From Paenibacillus sp. FSL R10-2734 (GTDB lineage Bacteria; Bacillota; Bacilli; Paenibacillales; Paenibacillaceae), in assembly GCF_037963865.1 (NCBI RefSeq), contig NZ_CP150170.1, positions 3,782,001-3,846,000 on the forward strand: a stretch of 64,000 nucleotides of DNA, given 5' to 3'. Under the pieces are notes generated by a model. The model ran no database searches. It was not told the origin of the DNA and saw only the letters and a list, made by a program, of their open reading frames with translations. The position numbers and the translations under genes were made by a program. Position 1 is the stretch's first letter. The number at the start of each line of letters is the position of its first letter. Shown here piece after piece: positions 26,122 through 35,049 of this stretch.

Positions 26122-26619
26122 ACGTAAATATAAGGAGCGATCAAGGGTAAAAGCAGCACGGTGTAGCTCAAAGATACTGAAGGTTGACTAACCAGTAACG
26201 ATTACCGACGAATAAACCTGCGAAAGTACATTTTTTAATGATACTAGGAGGGCGAAAATGATAATTCCTGCGAATCTGCAGTTATTCTTACATCAAATGA
26301 AGTCTCCGAGCTATATGTGAGAATATACCTGTACATTTGCAGTTTTAGGATTTAATGAAGAGATTATCTGCTCGAAAAACTGTACTCATGCAGGATTTCA
26401 TTAGTCCAGCGAAAGGTACGGCTGAATAAGAGAGAATAACATTTTCATAGCGGGATGTGAGCCGATGGCTCATGAAAGTTTTTTGAGAGTAATTAGTGGT
26501 GATTCCCCTGATTATAGCCGATGATTGCTTAAAATGATTTGCTGTATTTTGCGGGATGTTTTGAGTGTATCCGCTAAATGTGTTAAGCTGAAGACACCAT
26601 ACTGGAGAGGGTAATTTCT
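26122..26619. other. Intergenic region with short repeat-like motifs
   Basis: About 500 bases without a clear gene. It contains an AGGAGGGCG RBS followed by a 20-codon frame (26258-26320, starting MIIPANLQLF). It also has repeated fragments built on TGCAG: TCTGCAGTTATT (26276), TTTGCAGTTTTAGGATTTAATGA (about 26335) and ATGCAGGATTTCATTA (26390). This layout resembles degenerate interspersed repeats rather than a gene. A weak hairpin (GAGCCGATGGCTC, 26459) lies near the right end. Confidence 0.4.
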
Positions 26620-27174
26620 ATGAAACGTAAATTCGGAGACCGGGCCAACTGGCGCCGGATTACGCGTCGCCATTTTGCCTGCCGCTATGTGGAGAGCCGG
26701 GAATTCAGCGGATTTATTACGCTTTATACCATCTACGGGCTGAAAGAACCACTGTGGAAGAGCTATGGACGGCATACATATCGTATTGCGGATAAAGGTT
26801 ATTCTTGGCTGCAATATTTTCCAAAAGACAGTCACTATATTGTGACGGCTATGTTCGACGAACGGCAAAATATTATTCAATGGTACATAGACACCTGCAA
26901 GGTGCAAGGCGTCACAGACCAAGGCGTTCCATGGTTTGATGATTTGTATCTGGATGTGGTTGTGCTTTGGAACGGCGAGGTTTTCTTGCTTGATGAGGAT
27001 GAATTGGAGGAAGCGCTGGAGAGGGAAGATATCTCAGAAAGTGACTATAAACTCGCTTGGGAGACGGCCAATACTATTTTACGCGGCATTGATGCTCATG
27101 CTTTCCCTTATTTCTCACTATCATTGAAGCATCGTGCCGAATTATTTCATCATGGAGAATTCAGGAGGAAATAA
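26620..27174 (+). CDS. DUF402 nucleoside tri-/diphosphate phosphatase (NtdP-like)
   Basis: 184 residues. Begins KRKFGDRANWRRITRRHFACRYVES and carries the DUF402 core KGYSWLQYFPKDSHYIVTAMFDERQNIIQWYIDTCKV, then DDLYLDVVVLWNGEVFLLDEDELEEAL, with conserved acidic metal ligands. Members from Staphylococcus/Bacillus hydrolyse nucleoside tri- and diphosphates. The length is that of the family. ATG 26620 with GGAGAGGG about 8 bases upstream. The next gene starts four bases after the stop, so they form an operon. Confidence 0.85.
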   Translation: MKRKFGDRANWRRITRRHFACRYVESREFSGFITLYTIYGLKEPLWKSYGRHTYRIADKGYSWLQYFPKDSHYIVTAMFDERQNIIQWYIDTCKVQGVTDQGVPWFDDLYLDVVVLWNGEVFLLDEDELEEALEREDISESDYKLAWETANTILRGIDAHAFPYFSLSLKHRAELFHHGEFRRK

Positions 27175-27178
27175 AGAA

Positions 27179-27835
27179 ATGGAATGGTACGTCTACGGAA
27201 GAGGTTCTTCCCCGATTCGGATTGTTTCCAAAAAACGCAGATTCTGGACGAAACGAACGTTGCTTATTGCTTTATCGATTATTGTGATTGCTGGATTGTT
27301 GTGGTGTGCTCATGCGTTAAACAATATTAATAAAGCTGCCACGACGGATCCTATGCAAAAGGGGGATGCTGGGATTATTCTTGGCATGTCGATGTGGGGG
27401 GACGAACCTAGCCCTGGACTTAAGGAACGGCTGGATTATGGGCTGAAGCTTTATCAGGAAGGGATGTTTCCACATTTTATTGTTTCTGGTGGTTTGGATA
27501 AACCTGATTTACAATATACCGAAGCTCAAGGAATGCGTAATTATTTGGTTGCTAAAGGAGTGCCAGATAGCGCCATTTACGTAGAGAATGAAGCTACCAG
27601 CACTTACGAGAATCTTTTGTATAGTAAAGAGATTATGGCACGTGAGGGTTTGTCTTCAGCAATAATCATTACGCATACTTATCATGGGTGGCGGGCTCAT
27701 GAAATTGCTGACGAGCTTGGATATGTGAATCCTGAGCTGGGACTTACAGAATCCACCGTACTTTCGATGACAAGACATAAAACACGTGAGATTCTAGCCT
27801 ATACAAAATGGAAGCTTCAGCAGCTATTCCTGTGA
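27179..27835 (+). CDS. YdcF/SanA-type DUF218 membrane protein
   Basis: 218 residues with one N-terminal membrane anchor (TLLIALSIIVIAGLLWCAHAL, about 24-44) and a DUF218 domain outside. Motifs: GDAGIILGMSMWGDEPSP, ERLDYGLKLYQEG, FIVSGG, EAQGMRNYLVAKGVPDSAIYVENEATSTYENLLYSKEIM and IITHTYHGWRAHEIADELG. Such proteins are linked to cell-envelope functions; the precise reaction is unknown. ATG 27179 has AGGAGG at about 27163-27168. It forms a pair with the DUF402 gene. Confidence 0.85.
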   Translation: MEWYVYGRGSSPIRIVSKKRRFWTKRTLLIALSIIVIAGLLWCAHALNNINKAATTDPMQKGDAGIILGMSMWGDEPSPGLKERLDYGLKLYQEGMFPHFIVSGGLDKPDLQYTEAQGMRNYLVAKGVPDSAIYVENEATSTYENLLYSKEIMAREGLSSAIIITHTYHGWRAHEIADELGYVNPELGLTESTVLSMTRHKTREILAYTKWKLQQLFL

Positions 27836-27928
27836 TTTGTCCAAAAAATCCCGAATCTTCTAATAACACTTCATTTACTGGAATAGACTTGATTAGAGAA
27901 GTCAGCCCTGGATAATGAGGTGATACCG

Positions 27929-28894
27929 ATGAGCGGACGCGTAGCAGCGGCCAGTGGACGGGAGGAAGAAAGACCGTCTCGACAAATCAATATTGTATTG
28001 CGGAGTCAAGAGCCTCCGGCTATAACTAACCCTTCTGGAGAGAGTCGGCCAGTAGCTGCAAAAAATCACGGCCACACTAGCCTATTCCAAGAGTTAACGC
28101 AAGAATTGGAAGGTTTAGTGGGTCTGGACAATATCAAAGAGCTAGTCTTTGAAATCTACGCCTTGTTACAGATTGCTCAAATGCGAACTGAGGCAGGACT
28201 AGCAAGCGGTGGGCAAGCTTATCACATGGTTTTTAAAGGGAATCCCGGAACTGGGAAGACAACCGTGGCTAGAATCGTAGCTAAGCTGTTCCAGCGTATG
28301 GGTGTACTGACCAAAGGACATCTCATTGAAGTGGAGAGAGCCGACCTTGTCGGAGAATACATCGGTCATACTGCACAGAAGACTCGCGATCTGGTGAAAA
28401 AAGCTTTGGGCGGTATTTTGTTTATCGATGAGGCCTATAGCCTTGCTCGCGGTGGAGAAAAGGATTTTGGAAAAGAAGCGATTGATACGCTCGTCAAAGC
28501 CATGGAAGATCATCGCAGTCAATTTATACTTATCTTAGCGGGGTACTCTGGAGAGATGGAGTATTTTTTGATGAGTAATCCCGGATTGCCTTCACGGTTT
28601 CCAATACAGGTGGAATTTCCTGATTATACGATCGATCAACTCCTGCAAATCGCTGAATTGATGGCAAAAGATCGTGACTATATTTTGATGCCACAGGCGA
28701 TACTCAAGTTAAAGCAGCATTTGTTAGTAGAGAAGACGGAGAGTCTTCATGCTTTCAGTAATGCGCGGTATGTTCGCAACGCGATTGAGAAAGCTGTTCG
28801 TGGGCAGGCTGTAAGACTGTTAAACCAGTATGAAAGTACCAGCCCAGGCAAGCAGGAATTAATGACGCTGCGAACTGAGGATTTCAAATTATGA
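27929..28894 (+). CDS. spoVK: Stage V sporulation protein K (AAA ATPase, CbbX-like)
   Basis: 321-residue AAA+ ATPase made in the mother cell and needed for spore maturation. Walker A GNPGTGKTT (about 103), pore/arginine region LIEVERADLVGEYIGHTAQKTRDLVKKA, Walker B GGILFIDEAYSLA, sensor 1 FILILAGYSGEM, and arginine finger SNPGLPSRFP. The N-terminal 60 residues are variable. ATG 27929 is preceded by GAGGTGAT; a GTG at 27920 overlaps this RBS. It is adjacent to hflX, ynbB, glnR and glnA in the same order as in B. subtilis. Confidence 0.93.
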   Translation: MSGRVAAASGREEERPSRQINIVLRSQEPPAITNPSGESRPVAAKNHGHTSLFQELTQELEGLVGLDNIKELVFEIYALLQIAQMRTEAGLASGGQAYHMVFKGNPGTGKTTVARIVAKLFQRMGVLTKGHLIEVERADLVGEYIGHTAQKTRDLVKKALGGILFIDEAYSLARGGEKDFGKEAIDTLVKAMEDHRSQFILILAGYSGEMEYFLMSNPGLPSRFPIQVEFPDYTIDQLLQIAELMAKDRDYILMPQAILKLKQHLLVEKTESLHAFSNARYVRNAIEKAVRGQAVRLLNQYESTSPGKQELMTLRTEDFKL

Positions 28895-28934
28895 TTTACA
28901 GGATACTATCACCGTCATAAGGAGCATGACATAC

Positions 28935-30224
28935 ATGGCAATAACTACGCATGATACGGAAACAGATGTACAAGATCGAGCGATATTGGTAAGTCTCGTC
29001 ACAGATAAAATTAAAAGAACCGGAATTGATCCGGAGCTTTCACTACAGGAATTAGTGCAATTAGCCGAAACGGCTGGTGTTGAAGTTCTGGATGTGCTGC
29101 GTCAGAATAAGGAAACGCCTGATGTTAGATGGTTTATTGGTAAAGGTAAAGTAGAAGAGCTACGGATGGCTGCAGATGCTCTTGGGGCTAATACAGCAAT
29201 ATTTGATCAGGAATTGTCCGGAGCGCAAGTACGGAACCTTGAAGAGGCTCTGGATCTAAAGATTATTGACCGGACGCAGCTTATTCTGGATATTTTTGCG
29301 GGGCGTGCGAAGACGCGAGAAGGGATTATTCAGGTAGAGCTGGCACAATTGTCTTATCTGTTACCTCGGCTTTCCGGCCAAGGGAAGAACTTATCCAGAC
29401 TTGGTGGAGGAATTGGTACCAGAGGTCCGGGTGAAAGTAAACTGGAAACCGATCGCCGACATATTCGTGATCGAATTACGGAGCTGAAACGCCAGCTGGA
29501 TGAGGTTGTTAAGACTCGTGAGCTACATCGGGAGCGTCGCCGCAAGGCGGGAGCGGTGCAAGTCGCACTTGTTGGGTATACGAATGCAGGTAAATCAACG
29601 CTGCTTAAGCAACTAACGGATGCGGATGTCTATATTGAAAACCAGTTGTTTGCTACATTGGATCCTACTTCACGTGTACTTGAGCTAGCAGGTGGTAAAG
29701 AGGTTGTGCTTACGGATACTGTAGGCTTCATTCAGAATCTTCCGCATGATCTTGTCGCATCATTCCGTGCAACGCTGGAGGAAGTGAATGAGGCCAATTT
29801 GGTGTTACATGTGGTGGATGCCTCTTCACCAATGCGTGAGGAGCAGATGGAGGTTGTCCATTCCATCTTGCAGGATCTAGGTGCAGCTGGTACACCGCAA
29901 ATCGTACTTTTTAATAAAATTGATCTATGTCAGCCTGAGCAGCTGGAAATGTTGCCAACGGGTAAAGGATATTTGAAGATCAGTGCATTTAACCCTGAGG
30001 ATTTAACTCGAATTACCGAAATTATCGCCGATGAATTGGCTGGCGACACTCTCAACTTCCGCATTCCCGGAGACAGAGGCGACATTTCTTCCTTGCTCTA
30101 TAGGGTAGGAGAGGTTCTTGAAACGACTTACGATGAGAACGATGTGCTCTATAACGTTCGTCTTAATAAAGAGGATTATGACAAATGGAGTTACAAGCTT
30201 GCTGAATTTGTGGACCAGCAGTAA
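28935..30224 (+). CDS. hflX: GTPase HflX
   Basis: Ribosome-associated GTPase that splits stalled or hibernating 70S ribosomes, 429 residues. N-terminal domain with WFIGKGKVEEL and NLEEALDLKIIDRTQLILDIFAGRAKTREGIIQVELAQLSYLLPRL. The glycine-rich GGGIGTRGPGESKLETDRR precedes the coiled coil. G motifs: G1 GYTNAGKST (about 217), G3 DTVGF, G4 FNKIDL. ATG 28935 is ten bases from AAGGAG (28919-28924); the in-frame ATG at 28926 is only one base away and less likely. Confidence 0.95.
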   Translation: MAITTHDTETDVQDRAILVSLVTDKIKRTGIDPELSLQELVQLAETAGVEVLDVLRQNKETPDVRWFIGKGKVEELRMAADALGANTAIFDQELSGAQVRNLEEALDLKIIDRTQLILDIFAGRAKTREGIIQVELAQLSYLLPRLSGQGKNLSRLGGGIGTRGPGESKLETDRRHIRDRITELKRQLDEVVKTRELHRERRRKAGAVQVALVGYTNAGKSTLLKQLTDADVYIENQLFATLDPTSRVLELAGGKEVVLTDTVGFIQNLPHDLVASFRATLEEVNEANLVLHVVDASSPMREEQMEVVHSILQDLGAAGTPQIVLFNKIDLCQPEQLEMLPTGKGYLKISAFNPEDLTRITEIIADELAGDTLNFRIPGDRGDISSLLYRVGEVLETTYDENDVLYNVRLNKEDYDKWSYKLAEFVDQQ

Positions 30225-30357
30225 TTTTGTCAGCCATCCCTAAAGTGGAAATGCTTTGTGTATAGGTATAAAATAATAGCTAATCTAGAAAGCGTCAGGT
30301 AACTGCCGCTTTCTGTCATTATGATGGCAAGTAAATGTAAGGAGCGAATAAGAACGA

Positions 30358-31611
30358 ATGGTAGTTTTTGCAGAGGATATTTTGAGCGCGGCAGAGGCCG
30401 CAGAAGTTGAAATAGAAGGCGCTGTCAAAGCCCTTGATCGTATTGTAGACAAGAATCAGTGGAAGGTTATAGAAGCGTTTCAGCGTCATCAGGTCAGTGA
30501 TTTTCACTTTGCCGGCTCAACAGGGTATGCGTATAATGATCGTGGCCGTGAAGTGCTGGATCTTGTCTATGCTGACGTATTTGGTGCGGAATCAGCTCTG
30601 GTGCGACCGCATTTTGCTTCAGGAACACATACTATATCAACAGCCCTCTTTGGTGTATTACGTCCAGGAGATGAGTTGCTATACATCACAGGACGTCCGT
30701 ACGATACCTTACATAAGGTGATTGGTCACGCAGGGGATGGGACTGGCTCTCTCGCAGATTTCGGAATTACTTACCGAGAGGTTGCTCTTACAGTAGATGG
30801 CAAGATCGATTGGGATGAGGTAGCTCTCGCCATTAATGAAAATACTAAAGTGATTGGAATCCAGAGGTCACGAGGATATGATTGGCGTGCTTCTTTCACA
30901 GTAGCTGAAATTGGTGAGATGACTTCGAGGGTAAAAGTGTTGAAACCGGAAGTGATTGTCTTCGTAGACAATTGTTATGGTGAGTTTACCGAAGAACTTG
31001 AGCCTCCACAGGTTGGTGTGGATCTAGTAGCAGGATCGTTAATTAAGAATCCAGGTGGGGGTATTGCTGAGACGGGTGGTTATATCTGTGGCCGACAGGA
31101 TCTTGTGGAATTGGCAGCTTATCGATTAACCGCTCCTGGTATAGGTGGTGAAGTAGGGGCTATGTTAGGAACAACTCGTGGGCTTTACCAAGGGTTGTTT
31201 ATGGCTCCTCACACTGTAGGACAAGCTTTAAAAGGGAGCATCTTTGCTGCATCCGTATTTCAGCGTTGCGGTTTTGAGACAAAGCCAGCGTGGAACGAGC
31301 CCCGTACAGATTTGATTCAGGCGGTTTCCTTTGATGGGCCAGAACATTTAATTGCCTTTGTTCAGGGCATACAACGCGCTGCGGCTGTTGATAGCCATGT
31401 AGTTCCAGAGCCATGGGATATGCCTGGATATGAACATCCTGTTATTATGGCGGCAGGTACGTTTATACAAGGTGGTAGCTTAGAGTTATCTGCAGATGCG
31501 CCTATACGAGCTCCCTATATTGGCTATATGCAAGGTGGTTTAACCTATTCACATGTTAAATATGGCGTTTTAATGGCACTTCAAAGTATGCGTGAGAGAA
31601 AATTGCTGTAA
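30358..31611 (+). CDS. ynbB: YnbB-type PLP enzyme (methionine gamma-lyase-like, 'aluminum resistance' family)
   Basis: 417-residue PLP-dependent enzyme of the Cys/Met metabolism fold. The PLP lysine is in DLVAGSLIKNPGGGIAETGGYI (about residue 225); VFVDNCYGEF gives the Asp that contacts the pyridine nitrogen. FHFAGSTGYAYNDRGREVLD and RPHFASGTHTI are family blocks. The old name refers to aluminum resistance; a C-S lyase activity is assumed but not shown here. ATG 30358 has AAGGAG 13 bases upstream, a rather long spacing. The neighbours hflX and glnR match B. subtilis. Confidence 0.88.
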   Translation: MVVFAEDILSAAEAAEVEIEGAVKALDRIVDKNQWKVIEAFQRHQVSDFHFAGSTGYAYNDRGREVLDLVYADVFGAESALVRPHFASGTHTISTALFGVLRPGDELLYITGRPYDTLHKVIGHAGDGTGSLADFGITYREVALTVDGKIDWDEVALAINENTKVIGIQRSRGYDWRASFTVAEIGEMTSRVKVLKPEVIVFVDNCYGEFTEELEPPQVGVDLVAGSLIKNPGGGIAETGGYICGRQDLVELAAYRLTAPGIGGEVGAMLGTTRGLYQGLFMAPHTVGQALKGSIFAASVFQRCGFETKPAWNEPRTDLIQAVSFDGPEHLIAFVQGIQRAAAVDSHVVPEPWDMPGYEHPVIMAAGTFIQGGSLELSADAPIRAPYIGYMQGGLTYSHVKYGVLMALQSMRERKLL

Positions 31612-31628
31612 GAATATCTCACACACCA

Positions 31629-31657
31629 TTGACACGCTGTATTAGGAAATGTACAAT
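31629..31657 (+). promoter_or_regulatory. glnR-glnA promoter with GlnR-like operator
   Basis: TTGACA (31629-31634), 17-nt spacer, TACAAT (31652-31657). An imperfect dyad TGTATTAGGAAATGTACA (31638-31655) covers spacer and -10. It has the TGT..ACA ends of GlnR/TnrA boxes (TGTnAn7TnACA) but one extra base, so autoregulation by GlnR is likely but not certain. Confidence 0.65.
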
Positions 31658-31694
31658 GAGATCAGAAAAAGATCATTGGAAGGTTGGATGAGTC

Positions 31695-32105
31695 ATGGGT
31701 GATGAAATCCGCAGAAATATGGCACTATTTCCTATTGGAATTGTAATGAAGCTGACTGATTTGTCCGCAAGACAAATTCGTTATTATGAGCAGCACAGTC
31801 TGATCGTACCAGCACGTACGTCAGGGAATCAGCGTTTGTTCTCTTTTAATGATGTTGAGCGCCTATTAGAAATTAAAGCTCTGATTGAGAAGGGTGTTAA
31901 TATTGCTGGCATTAAGCAAGTGATGAATCCTGTCTCTAAGGAATCCGAGGAAGCTACTGTGATTACCCCTGATACAGAGGTTAGACGTAGAGAGTTATCC
32001 GATTCCCAGCTTCACCGAATGCTGAAGCAAGAACTAGTTTCCGGTAAAAGACCGGGACAAGTGTCTCTGATTCAAGGTGAGTTATCCCGGTTTTTTAATA
32101 AATAA
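31695..32105 (+). CDS. glnR: MerR-family nitrogen regulator GlnR
   Basis: 136-residue repressor of glnRA that is activated by feedback-inhibited glutamine synthetase. The MerR HTH is FPIGIVMKLTDLSARQIRYYEQHSLIVPARTSGNQRLFSFNDVERL (about 12-60), with a short dimer helix. The C-terminal tail (HRMLKQELVSGKRPGQVSLIQGELSRFF) is the autoinhibitory region that senses GlnA. ATG 31695; the upstream GGAAGGTTGGATGAG contains the RBS. It is 33 bases before glnA. Confidence 0.95.
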   Translation: MGDEIRRNMALFPIGIVMKLTDLSARQIRYYEQHSLIVPARTSGNQRLFSFNDVERLLEIKALIEKGVNIAGIKQVMNPVSKESEEATVITPDTEVRRRELSDSQLHRMLKQELVSGKRPGQVSLIQGELSRFFNK

Positions 32106-32138
32106 TAATATATAGAAGTTCGAAAGGGAGAGGATCAC

Positions 32139-33467
32139 ATGAGCTTTTCTAAAGAGGATATTTTACGCATTGCCAAGGAAGAGAATGTTCGTTTTATTCG
32201 TCTGCAATTTACGGATCTATTAGGTACTATCAAGAATGTAGAGATTCCAGTTAGTCAATTGGAAAAAGCACTTGATAACAAAATGATGTTTGATGGTTCT
32301 TCCATCGAAGGTTACGTACGGATTGAAGAATCTGATATGTATCTCTTCCCTGACCTTGATACATGGGTAATCTTCCCTTGGGTGACAGATAGCCGTGTAG
32401 CTCGTCTGATCTGTGACGTTTACATGCCAGATGGTACACCTTTTGCTGGAGACCCACGTGGTATCCTCAAACGTTGTCTGAAGGAAGCAGAAGAAATGGG
32501 CTTCACAGCTATGAACGTTGGACCAGAACCTGAATTCTTCCTATTCAAGACAGACGAAAGAGGCAATCCTACTACTGAATTGAATGACCAAGGTGGATAT
32601 TTCGACTTAGCGCCAACGGATCTAGGGGAAAACTGCCGTCGCGAAATCGTATTGACCCTTGAAGAAATGGGCTTTGAAGTCGAAGCTTCCCACCATGAAG
32701 TAGCTTCCGGCCAGCATGAGATTGACTTTAAATATGCTGACGCGATTACTGCTGCTGACCAAATTCAAACCTTCAAGCTCGTTGTGAAGACGGTAGCCCG
32801 TCAACATGGCCTGCATGCAACTTTTATGCCTAAACCATTGTTCGGTATCAACGGATCTGGTATGCACGCTCACCAATCCTTGTTTAAAGGCAAAGAGAAT
32901 ATGTTCTATGACGAAAGCGACAAGCTGGGTCTGAGCAAAACTGCACGTTACTACATGGCTGGTATTTTGAAGCACGCTCGTGCTTTTGCAGCGATTACTA
33001 ACCCAACTGTGAACTCATACAAACGTCTTGTTCCTGGTTATGAAGCACCTTGCTACGTAGCTTGGTCTGCAAGTAACCGTAGCCCAATGATTCGTATCCC
33101 GGCTTCAAGAGGCCTTAGCACACGTGTTGAAGTTCGTAACCCGGACCCAGCAGCTAACCCATACCTCGCACTTGCTGTTATGTTGAAAGCAGGGCTAGAC
33201 GGTATTAAGCGTAAGCTTGATCTTCCAGCTCCAATTGACCGTAACATCTATGTGATGTCTGAGGAAGAGCGTATTGAAGAAGGCATTCCAAGCTTGCCAT
33301 CCGATTTGAAAGAAGCACTTAGCGAAATGATCCGCAGCCATGTTATTACCGAAGCTCTCGGTGAACATGCTCTGGCTCACTTCTACGAGCTGAAAGAAAT
33401 CGAATGGGACATCTACCGTACACAAGTTCACGAGTGGGAAAGAGCGCAATACATGACTCTTTACTAG
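32139..33467 (+). CDS. glnA: Glutamine synthetase, type I
   Basis: ATP-dependent glutamate-ammonia ligase, 442 residues, GSI-alpha size without the adenylylation tyrosine loop. Signatures: MMFDGSSIEGYVRIEESDMYLFPD, GPEPEFFLF, GINGSGMHAHQSL, NPTVNSYKRLVPGYEAPCYVAWS.SNRSPMIRIP (with the GlnR/TnrA-linked feedback Glu/Arg region) and RVEVRNPDPAANPYLA. RBS AAAGGGAGAGG before ATG 32139. The last 15 codons and the terminator are repeated at 40794-40892, so the gene end is the attachment site of the downstream element. The current C-terminus VHEWERAQYMTLY is intact. Confidence 0.97.
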   Translation: MSFSKEDILRIAKEENVRFIRLQFTDLLGTIKNVEIPVSQLEKALDNKMMFDGSSIEGYVRIEESDMYLFPDLDTWVIFPWVTDSRVARLICDVYMPDGTPFAGDPRGILKRCLKEAEEMGFTAMNVGPEPEFFLFKTDERGNPTTELNDQGGYFDLAPTDLGENCRREIVLTLEEMGFEVEASHHEVASGQHEIDFKYADAITAADQIQTFKLVVKTVARQHGLHATFMPKPLFGINGSGMHAHQSLFKGKENMFYDESDKLGLSKTARYYMAGILKHARAFAAITNPTVNSYKRLVPGYEAPCYVAWSASNRSPMIRIPASRGLSTRVEVRNPDPAANPYLALAVMLKAGLDGIKRKLDLPAPIDRNIYVMSEEERIEEGIPSLPSDLKEALSEMIRSHVITEALGEHALAHFYELKEIEWDIYRTQVHEWERAQYMTLY

Positions 33468-33512
33468 AATCTTCAAACCCTTGACACCTATGGTGTTGAG
33501 GGTTTTTTTGTG
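33415..33512. repeat. attL-like direct repeat (3' end of glnA)
   Basis: Sequence from the codons for RTQVHEWERAQYMTLY through the glnA terminator is repeated at 40794-40892 in the same orientation, with about seven substitutions and one indel by eye. An integrase remnant lies 70 bases inside. This is the left boundary of the element. Confidence 0.85.
33475..33510 (+). terminator. glnA terminator
   Basis: AAACCCTTGACACC, loop TAT, GGTGTTGAGGGTTT and further T's. Inside the duplicated att repeat. Confidence 0.85.
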
Positions 33513-33581
33513 TTTGGGCAAGGTTAGGAGGTTATGTGGAGGTTTATGAGCGCCCCCGTAATGCCCTCTAAAAATGTAGTT

Positions 33582-34270
33582 TCATTCGAGGATACTTTTA
33601 TGTGTGTATATGTCCGCTGTGATTCTCATACTACCGTGACCTAAACGTTCTTGTACGTACTTCATATCGTTACTAGCCTCAAGTAAATGGACAGCATGAG
33701 TGTGACGAAGAGAATGGATCGGCATTGCCGGGTGACCAATACGTTTCAAAATTCGCGAAAAAGAATTGAATAGAGAAGATTTCGGCATGAAATTATCACC
33801 ATCTCTACAACGTACTAGATTTAAGTTATGCTTGTATAATTCATTCCAAGCTAATTTGTTCTGGTTCTGATGTTTAAAATGTTGTTTCAAATCTTGAATA
33901 AGAGATGTGCTTATTTGTATTGTTCGTTCTGAATTAAAAGTCTTTGTATCCCCGAAAAGTTCCTCATCGCTATCAGCGGAAAAATCCAGTGTTTTGTTAA
34001 TGGTTAATATTGTTCTGGCTGAATAAGCGTGTTCTTTCGAATTGTCCCCACCTAATATTCCTGAAGCCATTCATTCAAAAACGACAATAACGGTAGATCG
34101 CTTTGCTCGAATCCTTCTGCTAGTTTGCTCTCAAAAGCAACTGCAGCTATTTGCGCTTCTTTTTTTGTTTCAAAACCTCGTGGAGACTTTTCTTTAATCT
34201 TTTGGGTAATTGGGTCTCTATACTTTAATCGAAATTCCCATCCTGTTGGATGTTTCTTGAAATTTGCCAT
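33582..34270 (-). pseudogene. Tyrosine recombinase (phage integrase), internally deleted
   Basis: Minus strand, two pieces in different frames. The N-terminal piece (34270-34052) encodes the arm-type DNA-binding domain (ANFKKHPTGWEFRLKYRDP, then GFETKKEAQIAAV) and stops after SFLNEWLQEY. The second frame (34070-33582) resumes at a point beyond the core-binding domain and the first catalytic Arg. It keeps TFNSERTIQI, the HSLRHTHA box, ERLGHGSM and the nucleophile tyrosine in ADIYTHK. About 120 residues including the first Arg are missing, so the recombinase is dead. Position and direction fit an integrase next to attL. Confidence 0.85.
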
Positions 34271-34284
34271 TTGTACCTCTCTGT

Positions 34285-34300
34285 TAGAACGTGCGTTCTA
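34285..34300. promoter_or_regulatory. LexA-box-like perfect palindrome upstream of the integrase
   Basis: TAGAACGTGCGTTCTA, a perfect 16-bp palindrome fitting CGAACnnnnGTTCG except for the outer bases, 15 bases before the integrase start codon. It could be a host LexA site or the operator of a phage repressor. Confidence 0.55.
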
Positions 34301-34346
34301 TTTTTGTATATGTTAAACCGCTTTGCAGCGGTGAGAGCGCAAATAC

Positions 34347-34479
34347 TTAATTAAAAGCACCTTTATAATAAATAACCATTTCTTTAGGGAATTCTATTCT
34401 GCTAAAGTACGAAGAAATTGATTCTCCTTGTTCTATGGTACCTGTGACCTAATTCGTGGCACATATCAAGCGCTGCCAT
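34347..34479 (-). pseudogene. ImmA/IrrE metallopeptidase fragment, frameshifted
   Basis: Minus strand. One frame gives MAALDMCHELGH, the HExxH zinc motif of ImmA/IrrE proteases. After a one-base shift the next frame continues GTIEQGESISSYFSRIEF and ends YYKGAFN with TAA at 34347. The 5' part of the gene is missing. In mobile elements ImmA cleaves the ImmR repressor; here it is a relic. I read this by joining two frames; neither frame is long enough to stand out alone. Confidence 0.6.
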
Positions 34480-34575
34480 TCATGACTTAGTTGATTGTTA
34501 ATTACGTACTTCTGACGAAATTTGGTATAAAAAACCCCTTTCGTTGATTCGCCAAGATCCTCAAAATTATTTTAA

Positions 34576-34812
34576 CGGTCAGCTGCTGCTCTAGAAGAGT
34601 CACAACAACAGATAAAGGACATTGATGAACACCAGGCAGTCGAACAGTGTAGGGGCATTGCACTGATAGAGGCAAAGCAGACCATAGCCCGGCAACGGGA
34701 GGCGCTGGAATCAAGTCGTAAAGTTATGGAGGATGCGCTATCCGTAGGAGAGGCACGTTACAAGGATTTTGATACGCAGTTATGCCCATGGCGGATTTAT
34801 CGGATGGAGTGA
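34576..34812 (+). pseudogene. 5'-truncated phage-type coiled-coil protein
   Basis: An open frame of 78 codons from just after a stop (34573) to TGA at 34810-34812, without a usable start codon. It is rich in Gln/Glu/Ala (ALEESQQQIKDIDEHQAVEQ, then EAKQTIARQREALESSRKVM), typical of a helical phage protein. The 5' end was probably removed by the same deletion that lies between the ImmA fragment and this point. Confidence 0.4.
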
Positions 34813-34866
34813 AAAGCATAGATGCAGCCCTAGGAAATAAGGAAGGGAGCGATAAGGCATGAAAAA

Positions 34867-35049
34867 TTGACCACGGAACAAAAAGAAGCATTTTACCGAA
34901 AGAGAAAGATAGAACGGCCGAATTTCAAAGAATTGGCAACCAAACTAAATTGTACCCGGGTAGAGTTGGTCAGTGCTCAAATGGGAAATAACTTACCTTA
35001 CGATGTGTATGTGGCTGTAAGGGACTGGATCGGGGAGGGTAATTCATGA
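34867..35049 (+). CDS. Small phage-type protein, 60 residues
   Basis: TTG start at 34867. MTTEQKEAFYRKRKIERPN is followed by FKELATKLNCTRVELVSAQMG, which resembles a helix-turn-helix-like segment. The RBS AAGGAAGGGAGCGATAAGG is placed for an ATG at 34859 that meets a stop after three codons, so a small deletion near the start is possible. The stop TGA overlaps the next ATG (ATGA), showing coupling with the following gene. Unknown function. Confidence 0.5.
   Translation: MTTEQKEAFYRKRKIERPNFKELATKLNCTRVELVSAQMGNNLPYDVYVAVRDWIGEGNS

Noticed and set aside
34502..34714. 70-codon minus-strand frame
   Set aside because: The plus strand at the same place has a more protein-like open frame (34576-34812); no RBS for the minus one.
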